A DNA stretch of 64,000 nucleotides from Streptomyces shenzhenensis (GCF_003688995.1 NZ_PENI01000006.1:62001-126000); one strand, 5' to 3'; positions 35,133-44,165 are shown, numbered from the stretch's first letter. Made by a program: numbers and translations. Notes: generated by a model not told the origin, from the sequence alone.

Positions 35133-36179
35133 TCACGGTGGCGACGGTGACGTGGCCGCGTAGCGGGTCCTGAGCTCGTGGGCGACGCCGAAGGCGGCGG
35201 CGGTGAGCGGCACCGCGAGCAGCATCCCGACGATCCCCGCGACGGACGCCCCCGCGGTGATCGCCACCATCACCACCGCGGGATGCATCTGCACGGTCCG
35301 GCTCTGGATCGCCGGCTGGAGCACATGCCCCTCCAGCACCTGCACGGCGAGCACCACGCCGAGCGCCCACAGCGCGATCACGACACCCCGGTCGGCGAGT
35401 GCGACCAGCACGGCCACCGCGCCGGAGAGGAACGCGCCGAGGTAGGGGATATAGGCGCCGACGAAGACGAGCGCGCCCAGCCCCGGCGCGCCCGGCACCC
35501 GCAGGATCAGCAGCCCGACGGTGATGCAGGCGGCGTCGATGAGCGCGATGACGGTGGTCCCGCGCATGAACCCCTCGATGGCGCCGAAGGCCCGCCGCGC
35601 CATGGCCTCCAGGGTGTCCCCGGTGCCCCGCGGGGCGATCGACCTGATGGTCTCGGCGGCACGGTGCGAGTCGCGCAGGAAGAAGAAGACGAGCAGCAGC
35701 GCCAGGACGGCCATGGCGATGCTCTCCCCGACCACGCTGACCCCGCTGATGACGTTGGAGGCGGCCGTCCCGCCGAACTTGCCGAGCAGCTTCCTGGAGT
35801 TGGCGGCGAGATCGTCGAGGGAGGTCCCGGCCGCCCCGAAGTGCCGGGCGAGGGACTTGCCGGCGTCCCGCAGCGAGGCGACGATCTGGTCGCCGGTGTC
35901 GATGAGCGCGGCCACCACGATGTAGACGGCGCCGCCGACCACGGCGACGACCGCGACACAGGTGAGCCCGGCCGCCAGCGACCGGTGCACCCCGGCGGCC
36001 ACGAGCCGCCGGTACAGCGGCCGCAGCAGGGCGGTGCCCAGCAGCGCGAGCAGCACGGGCGTGACGGCCGTACGGAACTCCACGCACAGCCGGATCCCGA
36101 CGTAGACGACTCCGGAGGCAAGCAGGATCACCGTGCACCAGGCGGCGAGACGGCGGACGGGTTCCGGAAGCAGGTGCAC
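35133..36179 (-). CDS. AI-2E family (PerM-like) transporter
   Basis: A 348-residue membrane protein of the AI-2 exporter/PerM family: RTAVTPVLLALLGTALLRPLYRRLVAAGVHRSLAAGLTCVAVV, a ~130-residue loop region with helices (LRDAGKSLARHFGAAGTSLDDLA), LLLVFFFLRD, GTTVIALIDAACITVGLLILRVPGAPGLGALVFVGAYIPYLGAFLSG and the family C-terminus HPAVVMVAITAGASVAGIVGMLLAVPLTAAAF. About eight membrane segments are visible. Substrate unknown. It is convergent with the SpoIIE gene, 33 bases away. Confidence 0.87.
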   Translation of the reverse strand: MHLLPEPVRRLAAWCTVILLASGVVYVGIRLCVEFRTAVTPVLLALLGTALLRPLYRRLVAAGVHRSLAAGLTCVAVVAVVGGAVYIVVAALIDTGDQIVASLRDAGKSLARHFGAAGTSLDDLAANSRKLLGKFGGTAASNVISGVSVVGESIAMAVLALLLVFFFLRDSHRAAETIRSIAPRGTGDTLEAMARRAFGAIEGFMRGTTVIALIDAACITVGLLILRVPGAPGLGALVFVGAYIPYLGAFLSGAVAVLVALADRGVVIALWALGVVLAVQVLEGHVLQPAIQSRTVQMHPAVVMVAITAGASVAGIVGMLLAVPLTAAAFGVAHELRTRYAATSPSPP

Positions 36180-36229
36180 CGGTCCAGCGGATCACGCGGG
36201 GGACGGCCTGTCCTGCCGTGGTGGCCCGG

Positions 36230-36283
36230 GCGGGTGACGGTGCGTCACCCGCCGACCCCGTCGGCCGGAACGCGTCCCGGCCG
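36230..36283. terminator. Two tandem hairpins after the pirin gene
   Basis: GCGGGTGACG/CGTCACCCGC with a three-base loop (36230-36252) and CGGCCGG/CCGGCCG with an eight-base loop (36262-36283). Both lie between the end of pirin and the start of the AI-2E gene on the minus strand, so they probably end pirin transcription. Confidence 0.6.
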
Positions 36284-36291
36284 GCGCTCCG

Positions 36292-37269
36292 TCAGGCCTG
36301 CGGGCCGCTCTCGGTCATCCCGTGGACGGCCGGAACGGTGCCCAGCCGGCCCTTCTGGAAGTCCTCGAAGGCCTGCATCAGCTCTTCCTTGGTGTTCATG
36401 ACGAACGGGCCGTAGTGGGCCATCGGCTCCCGGATCGGCTGCCCGCCGAGCAGCACGACCTCCAGGTCCGGCGTGTGGGAGTCCTGCTTCTCGTCCGCGC
36501 GGACGGTCAGCGAACCGCCGGCGCCGAAGACCGCGGTCTGGCCCAGATGGATCGGTCGGCGCTCGGCGCCGACCGAGCCCTTGCCCGCCATCACGTACGC
36601 CAGCCCGTTGAAGTCCTCGCGCCACGGCAGGGTGAGCTCCGCGCCCGGCGCCAGCGTCGCGTGGACCATGGTGATCGGCGTGTGCGTGATGCCGGGACCG
36701 GCGTGGCCGTCCAGCTCGCCGGCGATGACACGCAGCAGCGCGCCGCCGTCGGGACTGGCGAGCAGCTGGACGCTGCCGGCACGGATGTCCTGGTAGCGCG
36801 GGGCCATCATCTTGTCCTTGGCGGGGAGGTTCACCCACAGCTGGAGGCCGTGGAACAGACCGCCGGACACGACGAGCGCCTCGGGCGGCGCCTCGATGTG
36901 CAGGAGGCCCGAGCCCGCGGTCATCCACTGGGTGTCGCCGTTGGTGATGGTGCCGCCACCGCCGTTGGAGTCCTGGTGGTCGAAGATCCCGTCGATGATG
37001 TAGGTGACGGTCTCGAAGCCGCGGTGCGGATGCCAGGGCGTGCCCTTGGGCTCACCGGGCGCGTACTCCACCTCACCCATCTGGTCCATCATGATGAACG
37101 GGTCGAGGTGGCGGTAGTTGATCCCGGCGAAGGCCCGGCGCACCGGGAAGCCCTCGCCCTCGAAACCGCTCGGCGCGGTCGTGACGGCGAGCACGGGACG
37201 GGCCACCGCGTCGGCGGGCGCGGTCACACGGGGCAGCGTCAACGGGTTCTCGACGGTCACTGCAGGCAT
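36292..37269 (-). CDS. Pirin-family bicupin protein
   Basis: A 325-residue pirin. The N-terminal cupin carries NYRHLDPFIMMDQMGEVEYAPGEPKGTPWHPHRGFETVTYIIDGIFDHQDSNGG with the metal-binding His and Glu residues; FHGLQLWVNLPAKDKMMAPRYQDI and the C-terminal cupin (TLPWREDFNGLAYVMAGKGSVGAERRPI) follow. Bacterial pirins act as quercetinase-like dioxygenases or redox-linked regulators of central metabolism. ATG 37269 follows a perfect AAGGAGGT. A palindrome lies just upstream. Confidence 0.92.
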   Translation of the reverse strand: MPAVTVENPLTLPRVTAPADAVARPVLAVTTAPSGFEGEGFPVRRAFAGINYRHLDPFIMMDQMGEVEYAPGEPKGTPWHPHRGFETVTYIIDGIFDHQDSNGGGGTITNGDTQWMTAGSGLLHIEAPPEALVVSGGLFHGLQLWVNLPAKDKMMAPRYQDIRAGSVQLLASPDGGALLRVIAGELDGHAGPGITHTPITMVHATLAPGAELTLPWREDFNGLAYVMAGKGSVGAERRPIHLGQTAVFGAGGSLTVRADEKQDSHTPDLEVVLLGGQPIREPMAHYGPFVMNTKEELMQAFEDFQKGRLGTVPAVHGMTESGPQA

Positions 37270-37286
37270 GTCGGTACCTCCTTGTG

Positions 37287-37305
37287 CGCTCAGTTTAGTT
37301 GAGCG
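37287..37305. promoter_or_regulatory. Operator-like palindrome upstream of pirin
   Basis: CGCTCA-N7-TGAGCG with AT-rich centre GTTTAGT, 18-36 bases upstream of the pirin ATG, where it would overlap the transcription start. Shape and position fit a MarR-type repressor, but no regulator gene is adjacent. Confidence 0.45.
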
Positions 37306-37334
37306 TTGAACTTTCTGTCACCCCCAACAGAGGA

Positions 37335-37360
37335 AGCCCGGAGGGAATTCCCTCCGGGCT
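37335..37360. terminator. Perfect 26-bp hairpin after the SseB-like gene
   Basis: AGCCCGGAGGGAA paired with TTCCCTCCGGGCT, a perfect palindrome without loop bases (the central GAATTC must open). It lies 30 bases after the stop of the minus-strand SseB-like gene. Confidence 0.7.
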
Positions 37361-37390
37361 CACACGGGTGCGGCACTGATCAGCCGGCCG

Positions 37391-37858
37391 TCAGCCGTAC
37401 ATGCGGCGCATCGCGAAATCGACCATCTGCTCGACCGCTTTGGCGTCGAAGACCATCCGATGCTCGCCCTCCATGTCCAGGACGAAGCCGTAGCCGGTCG
37501 GCAGCAGGTCGATCACCTCGGAGCCGGTGATCACGAAGTACTTGGACTCCTTGCCCGCGTACCGGCGCAGCTCCTTGAGCGAGGTGAACATCGGGATCAC
37601 CGGCTGCTGGGTGTTGTGCAGGGCGAGGAAGCCGGGGTTGTCGCCGCGCGGGCAGTAGACCTTGGACGTGGCGAACACCTGCTGGAAGTCCTCGGCGGCC
37701 AGCTGGCCGGTGGTGAACGCGCGCACCGCGTCCGCGAGCGAGGGCGGGGACGGCTCCGGGTAGAGCGGCGGCTGCTGCCCGTACCCGCCGGGCTGCTGCG
37801 GCGGGGCGTACTGCTGCTGCGCGCCGCCCCCGTCCATGGGCTGGCCGTATCCGTACAT
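37391..37858 (-). CDS. SseB-family protein
   Basis: A 155-residue protein. A Gln/Gly/Tyr/Pro-rich N-terminus (MYGYGQPMDGGGAQQQYAPP) is followed by an SseB-type domain from ~residue 45: DAVRAFTTGQLAAEDFQQVFATSKVYCPRGDNPGFLALHN, PVIPMFTSLKELRRYAG, YFVITGSEVIDLLPTGYGFVLDME. ATG 37858 is chosen since the upstream in-frame part lacks homology. Function of actinomycete SseB-like proteins is not known; some are linked to ESX/type VII secretion genes, none of which are here. Confidence 0.75.
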   Translation of the reverse strand: MYGYGQPMDGGGAQQQYAPPQQPGGYGQQPPLYPEPSPPSLADAVRAFTTGQLAAEDFQQVFATSKVYCPRGDNPGFLALHNTQQPVIPMFTSLKELRRYAGKESKYFVITGSEVIDLLPTGYGFVLDMEGEHRMVFDAKAVEQMVDFAMRRMYG

Positions 37859-37980
37859 GGGCGCAAGCGTACCGAGACCGCCGGGGGCACAGGAGGGCCA
37901 TCGAGGGTTTCTCGTCGCCATGCGCCGGCGCACCGGCGCACACCCCGTCACCCCTCACGCACACCCCCGCCGGGCCGGCA

Positions 37981-38199
37981 CAGCGCGCAGGACGAGATCG
38001 AGGCCGCGGGCGACCCCGGCCCCATCGTCACGCTGGGCGGCGACGGCACGTTTCTGCGCGGGGCCCGGCTGGCGGCGGAGCAGACGCACTGGTCCTCGGG
38101 GTGGATCTCGGCCGGGTCGGCTTCCTCACCGGGGCCCCCACCCCGGCCGTGCGCTCCGCGCTGGACGCCGTATCAACACGCCCACGTCCGGGCGAATAG
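37981..38199 (+). pseudogene. NAD kinase (NadK-like) fragment with frameshift
   Basis: One frame reads AQDEIEAAGDPGPIVTLGGDGTFLRGARLAAEQTH, which contains the GGDGT motif of NAD/ATP-NAD kinases. From 38092 the next frame continues the family sequence: VLGVDLGRVGFLTGAPTPAVRSALDAV, ending in TAG at 38197-38199. The N-terminal ~60 and the C-terminal ~170 residues are missing. It lies in the promoter-side gap of the acyl-CoA dehydrogenase gene. The intact nadK must be elsewhere in the genome. Confidence 0.75.
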
Positions 38200-38238
38200 A
38201 CCCATCTCACAGTTGGACCAATAGGGCTTGCGTGTTAT

Positions 38239-38250
38239 TACCGACGGGTA
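38239..38250. promoter_or_regulatory. Palindrome in the acyl-CoA dehydrogenase promoter region
   Basis: TACC-GACG-GGTA in an AT-rich stretch (TTATTACCGACGGGTAGCATCATCG) about 80 bases upstream of the start. A short GTAGCTAC palindrome follows at ~38258. Size and place fit a TetR-type fatty-acid-degradation repressor site; the identity of the regulator is inference. Confidence 0.4.
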
Positions 38251-38331
38251 GCATCATCGTAGCTACTTGTTGGTATGTGAACCAGATGCGAGGAGTCAGT
38301 GCCTCGCCGAGTCCGATACGGAGCTGTCACC

Positions 38332-40158
38332 ATGGGGCACTACAAATCGAACCTCCGCGACATCGAGTTCAACCTGTTCGAAGTACTCGGGCGCGACAAG
38401 CTGTACGGAACCGGCCCGTTCACCGAGATGGACACGGACACCGCCAAGAGCGTCCTCGAGGAGCTGACCCGGCTCGCCGAGAACGAGCTGGCCGAGTCCT
38501 TCGCGGACGCCGACCGCAACCCGCCCGTCTTCGACCCCGAGACCAACACCGCGCCCGTCCCGGCCTCCTTCAAGAAGAGCTACCGGGCCTTCATGGACTC
38601 CGAGTACTGGCGCCTCGGCCTGCCCGAGGAGGTCGGCGGCACCACGGCTCCCCCGTCGCTGATCTGGGCGTACGCCGAACTGGTCCTCGGCGCCAACCCG
38701 GCGATCTGGATGTACTCCTCCGGCCCGGCGTTCGCCCGCATCCTCTTCGAGGAGGGCACCGAGCAGCAGCAGCGGATCGCCCGGATCGCGATCGAGAAGA
38801 CCTGGGGCTCCACCATGGTCCTCACGGAGCCCGACGCGGGCTCCGACGTCGGCGCCGGCCGCACCAAGGCGGTCCGGCAGGAGGACGGCTCCTGGCACAT
38901 CGAGGGCGTGAAGCGCTTCATCACCTCCGGTGAGCACGACATGGAGGAGAACATCCTCCACTACGTCCTGGCTCGCCCCGAGGGCGCGGGCCCCGGTACC
39001 AAGGGCCTGTCCCTCTTCCTCGTCCCGAAGTACCTCTTCGACGTCGAGACCGGCGAGCTGGGCGAGCGCAACGGCGTCTACGCCACGAACGTCGAGCACA
39101 AGATGGGCCTCAAGGCCTCCAACACCTGTGAGATGACCTTCGGCGACCGGCACCCGGCCAAGGGCTGGCTGATCGGCGACAGGCACGACGGCATCCGCCA
39201 GATGTTCCGCATCATCGAGTTCGCCCGGATGATGGTCGGCACGAAGGCGATCTCCACGCTCTCCACCGGCTACCTCAACGCGCTGGAGTACGCCAAGGAG
39301 CGCGTCCAGGGCCCCGACCTGGCGAACTTCATGGACAAGTCCGCGCCCAAGGTCACCATCACCCACCACCCCGACGTGCGCCGCTCGCTGATGACACAGA
39401 AGGCGTACGCGGAGGGCATGCGCGCCCTCGTGCTGCACACCGCCGCCGTCCAGGACGCGATCGCCGTCAAGGAGGCGAACGGCGAGGACGCCGCCACCGA
39501 GCACGCCCTGAACGACCTGCTCCTGCCGATCGTCAAGGGCTACGGCTCCGAGAAGGGCTACGAGCAGCTCGCCCAGTCGCTGCAGACCTTCGGCGGCTCC
39601 GGCTTCCTGCAGGAGTACCCGATCGAGCAGTACATCCGCGACGCCAAGATCGACACCCTGTACGAGGGCACCACCGCGATCCAGGGCCAGGACTTCTTCT
39701 TCCGGAAGATCGTCCGCAACCAGGGTGCCGCGCTGAACTCGCTCGCCGAGGACATCAAGGAGTTCCTGGCCCTCGGCACCGGCGGCGAGGGGCTGGCCGG
39801 CGCCCGCGAGCACCTGGCCAAGGCGGCCGTGGAGCTGGAGGCGCTCGTCGGCCTGATGCTCACCGACCTCGCCGCCACCGAGCAGGACGTCAAGAACATC
39901 TACAAGGTCGGCCTGAACACCACCCGCCTGCTGCTCGCCTCCGGCGATGTGATCGTCGGCTATCTGCTGCTGCGCGGCGCCGCGGTCGCCGCCGAGAAGC
40001 TGGAGACCGCCGCCGCCAAGGACACGGCGTTCTACCAGGGCAAGATCGCGGCGGCGAAGTTCTTCGCGGCCAACGTCCTGCCCGGCGTCACCCTGGCCCG
40101 CAAGGTCTCCGAGAACGTCGACCTCGACCTGATGGAACTGGCCGAGGACGCCTTCTGA
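38332..40158 (+). CDS. Large acyl-CoA dehydrogenase (FadE5/AcdB type)
   Basis: A 608-residue FAD-dependent acyl-CoA dehydrogenase: [148 protein letters not shown]. The Glu of YEGTT is the probable base. The ~600-residue length with extra C-terminal helices marks the broad-range type used in beta-oxidation of medium and long chains. ATG 38332 follows GGAG. A clear terminator follows. Confidence 0.93.
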   Translation: MGHYKSNLRDIEFNLFEVLGRDKLYGTGPFTEMDTDTAKSVLEELTRLAENELAESFADADRNPPVFDPETNTAPVPASFKKSYRAFMDSEYWRLGLPEEVGGTTAPPSLIWAYAELVLGANPAIWMYSSGPAFARILFEEGTEQQQRIARIAIEKTWGSTMVLTEPDAGSDVGAGRTKAVRQEDGSWHIEGVKRFITSGEHDMEENILHYVLARPEGAGPGTKGLSLFLVPKYLFDVETGELGERNGVYATNVEHKMGLKASNTCEMTFGDRHPAKGWLIGDRHDGIRQMFRIIEFARMMVGTKAISTLSTGYLNALEYAKERVQGPDLANFMDKSAPKVTITHHPDVRRSLMTQKAYAEGMRALVLHTAAVQDAIAVKEANGEDAATEHALNDLLLPIVKGYGSEKGYEQLAQSLQTFGGSGFLQEYPIEQYIRDAKIDTLYEGTTAIQGQDFFFRKIVRNQGAALNSLAEDIKEFLALGTGGEGLAGAREHLAKAAVELEALVGLMLTDLAATEQDVKNIYKVGLNTTRLLLASGDVIVGYLLLRGAAVAAEKLETAAAKDTAFYQGKIAAAKFFAANVLPGVTLARKVSENVDLDLMELAEDAF

Positions 40159-40195
40159 CCTGCCTGACCTGCGGCGGCACCCACCGCCGTCACCC

Positions 40196-40236
40196 GCGTG
40201 GGCCCGCCCTCCCGCCCAGGGAGAGCGGGCCCACGC
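40196..40236. terminator. Hairpin after the acyl-CoA dehydrogenase gene
   Basis: Arms GCGTGGGCCCGC and GCGGGCCCACGC pair perfectly; a second CCTCCC/GGGAG(A) step extends the stem toward the loop. It lies 37 bases after the stop. Confidence 0.75.
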
Positions 40237-40255
40237 ACGTCGTTAAGGTGAACCC

Positions 40256-41554
40256 ATGAGCGATCCCTTCCGTTTCGACCGCGGCCACACCGACGACCTG
40301 ATGTCCTTCCTCATCGCGAGCCCGTCGCCCTACCACGCCGTGGCCAACGCCGCCGAGCGGCTGGAGAAGGTCGGCTTCCGGCAGGTCGCGGAGACGGACG
40401 CCTGGGACGGGACGGCCGGCGGCAAGTACGTGCTGCGCGGCGGGGCGATCGTGGCCTGGTACGTCCCGGAGGGTGCCGCGCCGCACACGCCGTACCGGAT
40501 CGTCGGCGCCCACACCGACTCGCCCAACCTGCGGGTCAAGCCGCTGCCAGACAGCGGCGCGCACGGCTGGCGCCAGATCGCCGTGGAGATCTACGGCGGG
40601 CCGCTGCTCAACTCCTGGCTCGACCGCGACCTCGGCATCGCGGGCCGGCTGTCGCTGCGGGACGGCTCGACCCGCCTCGTCAACGTCGACCGGCCGCTGC
40701 TGCGGGTGCCGCAGCTCGCCATCCACCTCGACCGCACGGTGACCGCCGAAGGGCTCAAGCTCGACAAGCAGCGCCACCTCCAGCCGGTGTGGGGCCTGAG
40801 CGACGACGTGCGCGACGGCGACCTGATCTCGTTCCTGGAGCAGGAGAGCGGGCTGCCCGCCGGTGCGGTCACCGGCTGGGACCTGATGACGCACTCCGTG
40901 GAACCGCCCGCCTACCTGGGCCGGGACCGCGAACTGGTCGCGGGTCCGCGCATGGACAACCTGCTGTCCGTGCACGCGGGCACCGCCGCGCTGACCGCCG
41001 CCGCCACCTCCGGGCGCGAGCCGGCCCACATCCCGGTCCTGGCCGCCTTCGACCACGAGGAGAACGGCTCGCAGTCGGACACCGGCGCGGACGGGCCGCT
41101 GCTCGGCTCCGTACTGGAACGCTCCGTGTTCGCGCGCGGCGGCGGCTACGAGGACCGGGCCCGGTCCTTCGCGGGCACCGTCTGCCTCTCCTCCGACACC
41201 GGACACGCCGTCCACCCCAACTACGCGGAGCGCCACGACCCGACGCACCACCCGCGCGTCAACGGCGGTCCCATCCTCAAGGTCAACGTCAACAACCGGT
41301 ACGCCACGGACGGTTCGGGCCGCTCCGTGTTCGCCGCCGCCTGCGAGAGGGCCGGCGTCCCCTTCCAGTCCTTCGTCTCCAACAACTCGATGCCCTGCGG
41401 CACCACGATCGGCCCCATCACCGCCGCCCGGCACGGCATCAGGACGGTGGACATCGGCGTGGCCATCCTGTCGATGCACAGCGCCCGCGAACTGTGCGGC
41501 GCCGACGACCCCCACCTCCTGGCCGACGCCCTGCTGGCATTCCTGGAGAACTGA
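40256..41554 (+). CDS. M18-family aminopeptidase
   Basis: A 432-residue dizinc aminopeptidase of the aspartyl aminopeptidase family: IVGAHTDSPNLRVKPLPDSG (HxD), GGPLLNSWLDRDLGIAGRL, FDHEENGSQSDTGADGPLLGS (catalytic EE), SSDTGHAVHPNYAERHDP and the C-terminal His in VAILSMHSARE. It removes N-terminal acidic residues from peptides in the cytoplasm. ATG 40256 follows TTAAGGTG. It is monocistronic, with LURP-one gene 103 bases downstream. Confidence 0.94.
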   Translation: MSDPFRFDRGHTDDLMSFLIASPSPYHAVANAAERLEKVGFRQVAETDAWDGTAGGKYVLRGGAIVAWYVPEGAAPHTPYRIVGAHTDSPNLRVKPLPDSGAHGWRQIAVEIYGGPLLNSWLDRDLGIAGRLSLRDGSTRLVNVDRPLLRVPQLAIHLDRTVTAEGLKLDKQRHLQPVWGLSDDVRDGDLISFLEQESGLPAGAVTGWDLMTHSVEPPAYLGRDRELVAGPRMDNLLSVHAGTAALTAAATSGREPAHIPVLAAFDHEENGSQSDTGADGPLLGSVLERSVFARGGGYEDRARSFAGTVCLSSDTGHAVHPNYAERHDPTHHPRVNGGPILKVNVNNRYATDGSGRSVFAAACERAGVPFQSFVSNNSMPCGTTIGPITAARHGIRTVDIGVAILSMHSARELCGADDPHLLADALLAFLEN

Positions 41555-41657
41555 CACGCCGGCGCCCGGCGGGATCCCCTCCGGCAGCCCGGCCCCGCGC
41601 CCACCCCGTCGGCCTACCGGCGGCGTTTCGGAGCCGCTGCCGGGGAAGCCGTAAGGC

Positions 41658-42152
41658 ATGAGATTCCTTGTACGCGATCGACTGCTCGGCATCGGTGACG
41701 ACTACTGGATCGAGGACGAGCACGGCTCCAAGGTGTTCCTCGTCGACGGCAAGGCGATGCGCCTGAGAGACACCTTCGAGCTGAAGGACACGCACGGGCG
41801 CGTGCTCGTCGACATCCGGCAGAAGCTGCTCGCGCTCAGGGACACGATGGTCATGGAGCGGGACGGCGAGCCGCTGGCGACCGTCCGGCGCAAACGGCTC
41901 TCCCTGCTGCGCAACCACTACCGGGTGTCCCTGGTGGACGGCACCGAACTGGACGTCAGCGGCAAGATCCTGGACCGGGAGTTCGCCGTCGAGTACGACG
42001 GGGAGCTGCTCGCGGTGATCTCCCGGCGGTGGCTGCATCTGCGGGAGACGTACGGCGTCGACGTGGTGCGGGAGGACTCGGACGCGGCGCTGCTGATCGC
42101 GGTGACGGTGTGCGTGATCCACCTGGCGGAGAAGGAACGCGAGGACGGCTGA
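41658..42152 (+). CDS. LURP-one-related (Tubby-like) family protein
   Basis: A 164-residue all-beta protein: MRFLVRDRLLGIGDDYWIEDEHGSKVFLVDGKAMRLRDTFELKDTHGRVLVDIRQKLLALRDTMVMERDGEPLATVRRKR, ending with a C-terminal hydrophobic helix (AALLIAVTVCVIHLAE). The repeated 'G..VF.V' strands match the LURP-one/Tubby C-terminal barrel. Some family members bind phosphoinositides or DNA; the bacterial role is unknown. Confidence 0.85.
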   Translation: MRFLVRDRLLGIGDDYWIEDEHGSKVFLVDGKAMRLRDTFELKDTHGRVLVDIRQKLLALRDTMVMERDGEPLATVRRKRLSLLRNHYRVSLVDGTELDVSGKILDREFAVEYDGELLAVISRRWLHLRETYGVDVVREDSDAALLIAVTVCVIHLAEKEREDG

Positions 42153-42207
42153 GCGCTCCGCTGGAAATGCCGCGATGTGCCGTCGGTCGTCCGCGGCACC
42201 ATCGTGG

Positions 42208-42275
42208 CTGGTCGCGCCCGCGCGGCGGAGCCGCATGTTGATACAGCCCCGCGCCCCTTCAGGGCGCTGCCGAAC
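42208..42275. repeat. Dispersed GC-rich intergenic repeat of Streptomyces type
   Basis: The stretch starting GTGGCTGGTCGCGCCCGCG, with GGCGGAGCCGCAT and a CCCCGCGCCCC...GGGCGC hairpin, is of a kind I recall in many Streptomyces intergenic regions. It lies in the 134-base gap between two convergent genes and may act as a terminator. I could not search for other copies. Confidence 0.45.
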
Positions 42276-42286
42276 CACAGCGGACT

Positions 42287-43123
42287 TCACCGGACCTGCT
42301 CAGGGCTGCGCGGCGTTCGGTGGCTCAGCGGTGGCTCGGGGGGGGCGAGGCCCAGGACGCGGTCCTTCAGGGCCGGGAACTGTTCGCGCGTCGTGGCCAC
42401 CTTCGCCGGGTCGAAGTCCACGGTGAGGACCTCCTCCCCGGGCCCCGCCTCGGCCAGCACCTCGCCCCAGGGATCCACCACGATCGAGTGACCCGCCTGG
42501 GGAACCCGCGCATGCGTCCCGGCCGTTCCACACGCGAGCACGAACGCCTGGTTCTCGACCGCCCGCGCCTGGGCCAGCAGCGTCCAGTGCGCGCGGCGGC
42601 GCTCGGGCCAGCCCGCCGGGATCACCAGGGTCTCGGCACCGGCGTCGACGAGGGCGCGGAAGAGTTCGGGGAAGCGCAGGTCGTAGCAGGTGGCCACGCC
42701 GAGGACGGTCTGCGGCAGCCGGACGGTCACCGGTTCCCGCCCGGCGCCCATCAGCACGGCCTCGCCCTTGTCGAAGCCGAAGCGGTGGATCTTGCGATAG
42801 GCGGCGGCCAGGTCGCCGGAGGGGGAGAAGACGAGAGAGGTGTTGTAGAGGGGGCCGTCGGGGTCCCGTTCCGGGAGGGAGCCCGCGTGCAGCCAGACAC
42901 CCGCGTCGCTCGCGGCCTTCGCCATCGCCTCGTACGTCGGCCCGTCGAGCGGTTCGGCCGCGGTCCCGAACTCCTCGTACGCGAAGGCGCCGGTCGTCCA
43001 CAGCTCGGGGAGCACGACGAGATCGGCGCCTGCCTGATCACGTACCATCCCGGCCACCCGCCGTCTGCGGGATTCGACCGATTCGCCCTCGTCTACGGCG
43101 ATCTGGATCAGCGAAGCGCGCAC
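42287..43123 (-). CDS. Carbon-nitrogen hydrolase (nitrilase superfamily)
   Basis: A 278-residue amidase-type protein with the catalytic triad visible: Glu in LVVLPELWTTGAF, Lys in AYRKIHRFGFDKGE and Cys in GVATCYDLRFPELFRALVDAG. IVVDPWGEVLAEAG precedes the C-terminal strand. It most resembles omega-amidase/Nit2-like branches that hydrolyse omega-amides of 2-oxo acids. GTG 43123 gives the family start (VRASLIQIAVD); the frame extends 78 codons upstream through a dispersed repeat and is not used. Confidence 0.9.
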   Translation of the reverse strand: MRASLIQIAVDEGESVESRRRRVAGMVRDQAGADLVVLPELWTTGAFAYEEFGTAAEPLDGPTYEAMAKAASDAGVWLHAGSLPERDPDGPLYNTSLVFSPSGDLAAAYRKIHRFGFDKGEAVLMGAGREPVTVRLPQTVLGVATCYDLRFPELFRALVDAGAETLVIPAGWPERRRAHWTLLAQARAVENQAFVLACGTAGTHARVPQAGHSIVVDPWGEVLAEAGPGEEVLTVDFDPAKVATTREQFPALKDRVLGLAPPEPPLSHRTPRSPEQVR

Positions 43124-43210
43124 ACTACCACCGCCCTGGCATTCGAGCCGTCCACACGGGCCTACGATCGTCACACGAAAGCACTGCCGGGGTGCCTCAC
43201 AGCAGCGTAA

Positions 43211-43256
43211 CTTGGGGGTCCCCCCCGTTCGAGCGAAGCCGATAGCTTGGGGGAGT
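43211..43256. repeat. Dispersed GC-rich palindromic repeat, copy A
   Basis: CTTGGGGGTCCCCCC..TTCGAGCGAAGCC then GATAGCTTGGGGGAG. It is closely similar to 53081-53125, differing at roughly ten positions. It contains internal G5/C5 pairing and sits in the divergent gap between the nitrilase and isomerase genes. Confidence 0.75.
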
Positions 43257-43340
43257 TCCGAGACACCCGCCGACAGCCACCTCCCACTGGCAACCCCGCC
43301 ACCAACCGCCCGTGTACCGACCGCCGAGGGGTCCCGTTCC

Positions 43341-44165
43341 GTGAGTCTGCATCCCACCCTCCAGCCCTACGCCGACGCCTGGACCCACTCCATCGAAGCG
43401 ATATCCGAGCTGGTGCAGCCGCTTGTGGAGGGCGAGTGGAACCGGCGGACCCCGTGCCCGGGCTGGTCCGTCCGTGACCTCGTGTCGCATGTGATCGGTC
43501 TGGACTGCGAGATGCTCGGGGATCCGCGGCCCATTCACACGCTGCCCCGCGATCTGTTCCACGTCACCAATGAGCACCAGCGCTACATGGAGATGCAGGT
43601 CGATGTGCGCCGGCACCACACGGCGCCGGAGATGACCGCCGAGCTGGAGTACACGATCATCCGCCGCAACCGCCAGCTGCGCAACGAGTCCCGTGAGCCG
43701 GGCGCCAAGGTGCGCGGACCGCTCGGCGCCGAGATCACGCTCGAAGCGGCCATGCGGAACCGGGCGTTCGACGTGTGGGTGCACGAGCAGGATCTGCGCG
43801 CCGCCCTGGGCCGCCCCGGCAACCTCGACTCGCCGGGGGCACAGGTCGCCCGGGACGTACTGCTCGCCGCCCTGCCGAAGGTCGTGGCCAAGGACGCGGG
43901 TGCGCCGCGCAGTTCGGCGATCGTCTTCGACGTGCACGGGCCGATCGAGTTCCTGCGCACCATCCGTGTCGACATCCAGGGCCGCGGCACCCTGGAGACC
44001 GCCCCCGCCCTCGGCCCCGCGGCCACCCTCACTCTGGACTGGGAGACCTTTGTCCGTCTGGCCTGCGGCCGGGTCGCCCCGGAGGCGGTCGCGGACCGGG
44101 TGAAGACGGAGGGCGACCCCGAGCTGACGACGGCGATCCTGCGCCACTTCGCGGTGACGCAGTGA
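43341..44165 (+). CDS. Maleylpyruvate isomerase family (mycothiol-dependent, DinB-like) protein
   Basis: A 274-residue protein: YADAWTHSIEAISELVQPLVEGEWNRRTPCPGWSVRDLVSHVIGLDCEML at the start, matching the MDMPI N-terminal four-helix metal-binding domain (HVIG..D His and WS..DLV.H). A second half, GPIEFLRTIRVDIQGRGTLE...LTLDWETFVRLACGR, forms the C-terminal lipid-binding-like domain. Members use mycothiol as thiol cofactor. The substrate is unknown. GTG 43341 gives the family start; upstream sequence is a repeat. Confidence 0.85.
   Translation: MSLHPTLQPYADAWTHSIEAISELVQPLVEGEWNRRTPCPGWSVRDLVSHVIGLDCEMLGDPRPIHTLPRDLFHVTNEHQRYMEMQVDVRRHHTAPEMTAELEYTIIRRNRQLRNESREPGAKVRGPLGAEITLEAAMRNRAFDVWVHEQDLRAALGRPGNLDSPGAQVARDVLLAALPKVVAKDAGAPRSSAIVFDVHGPIEFLRTIRVDIQGRGTLETAPALGPAATLTLDWETFVRLACGRVAPEAVADRVKTEGDPELTTAILRHFAVTQ

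Noticed and set aside
42287..43357. Nitrilase start at 43357
   Set aside because: The extra 78 codons pass through a dispersed palindromic repeat; the family N-terminus begins at GTG 43123.
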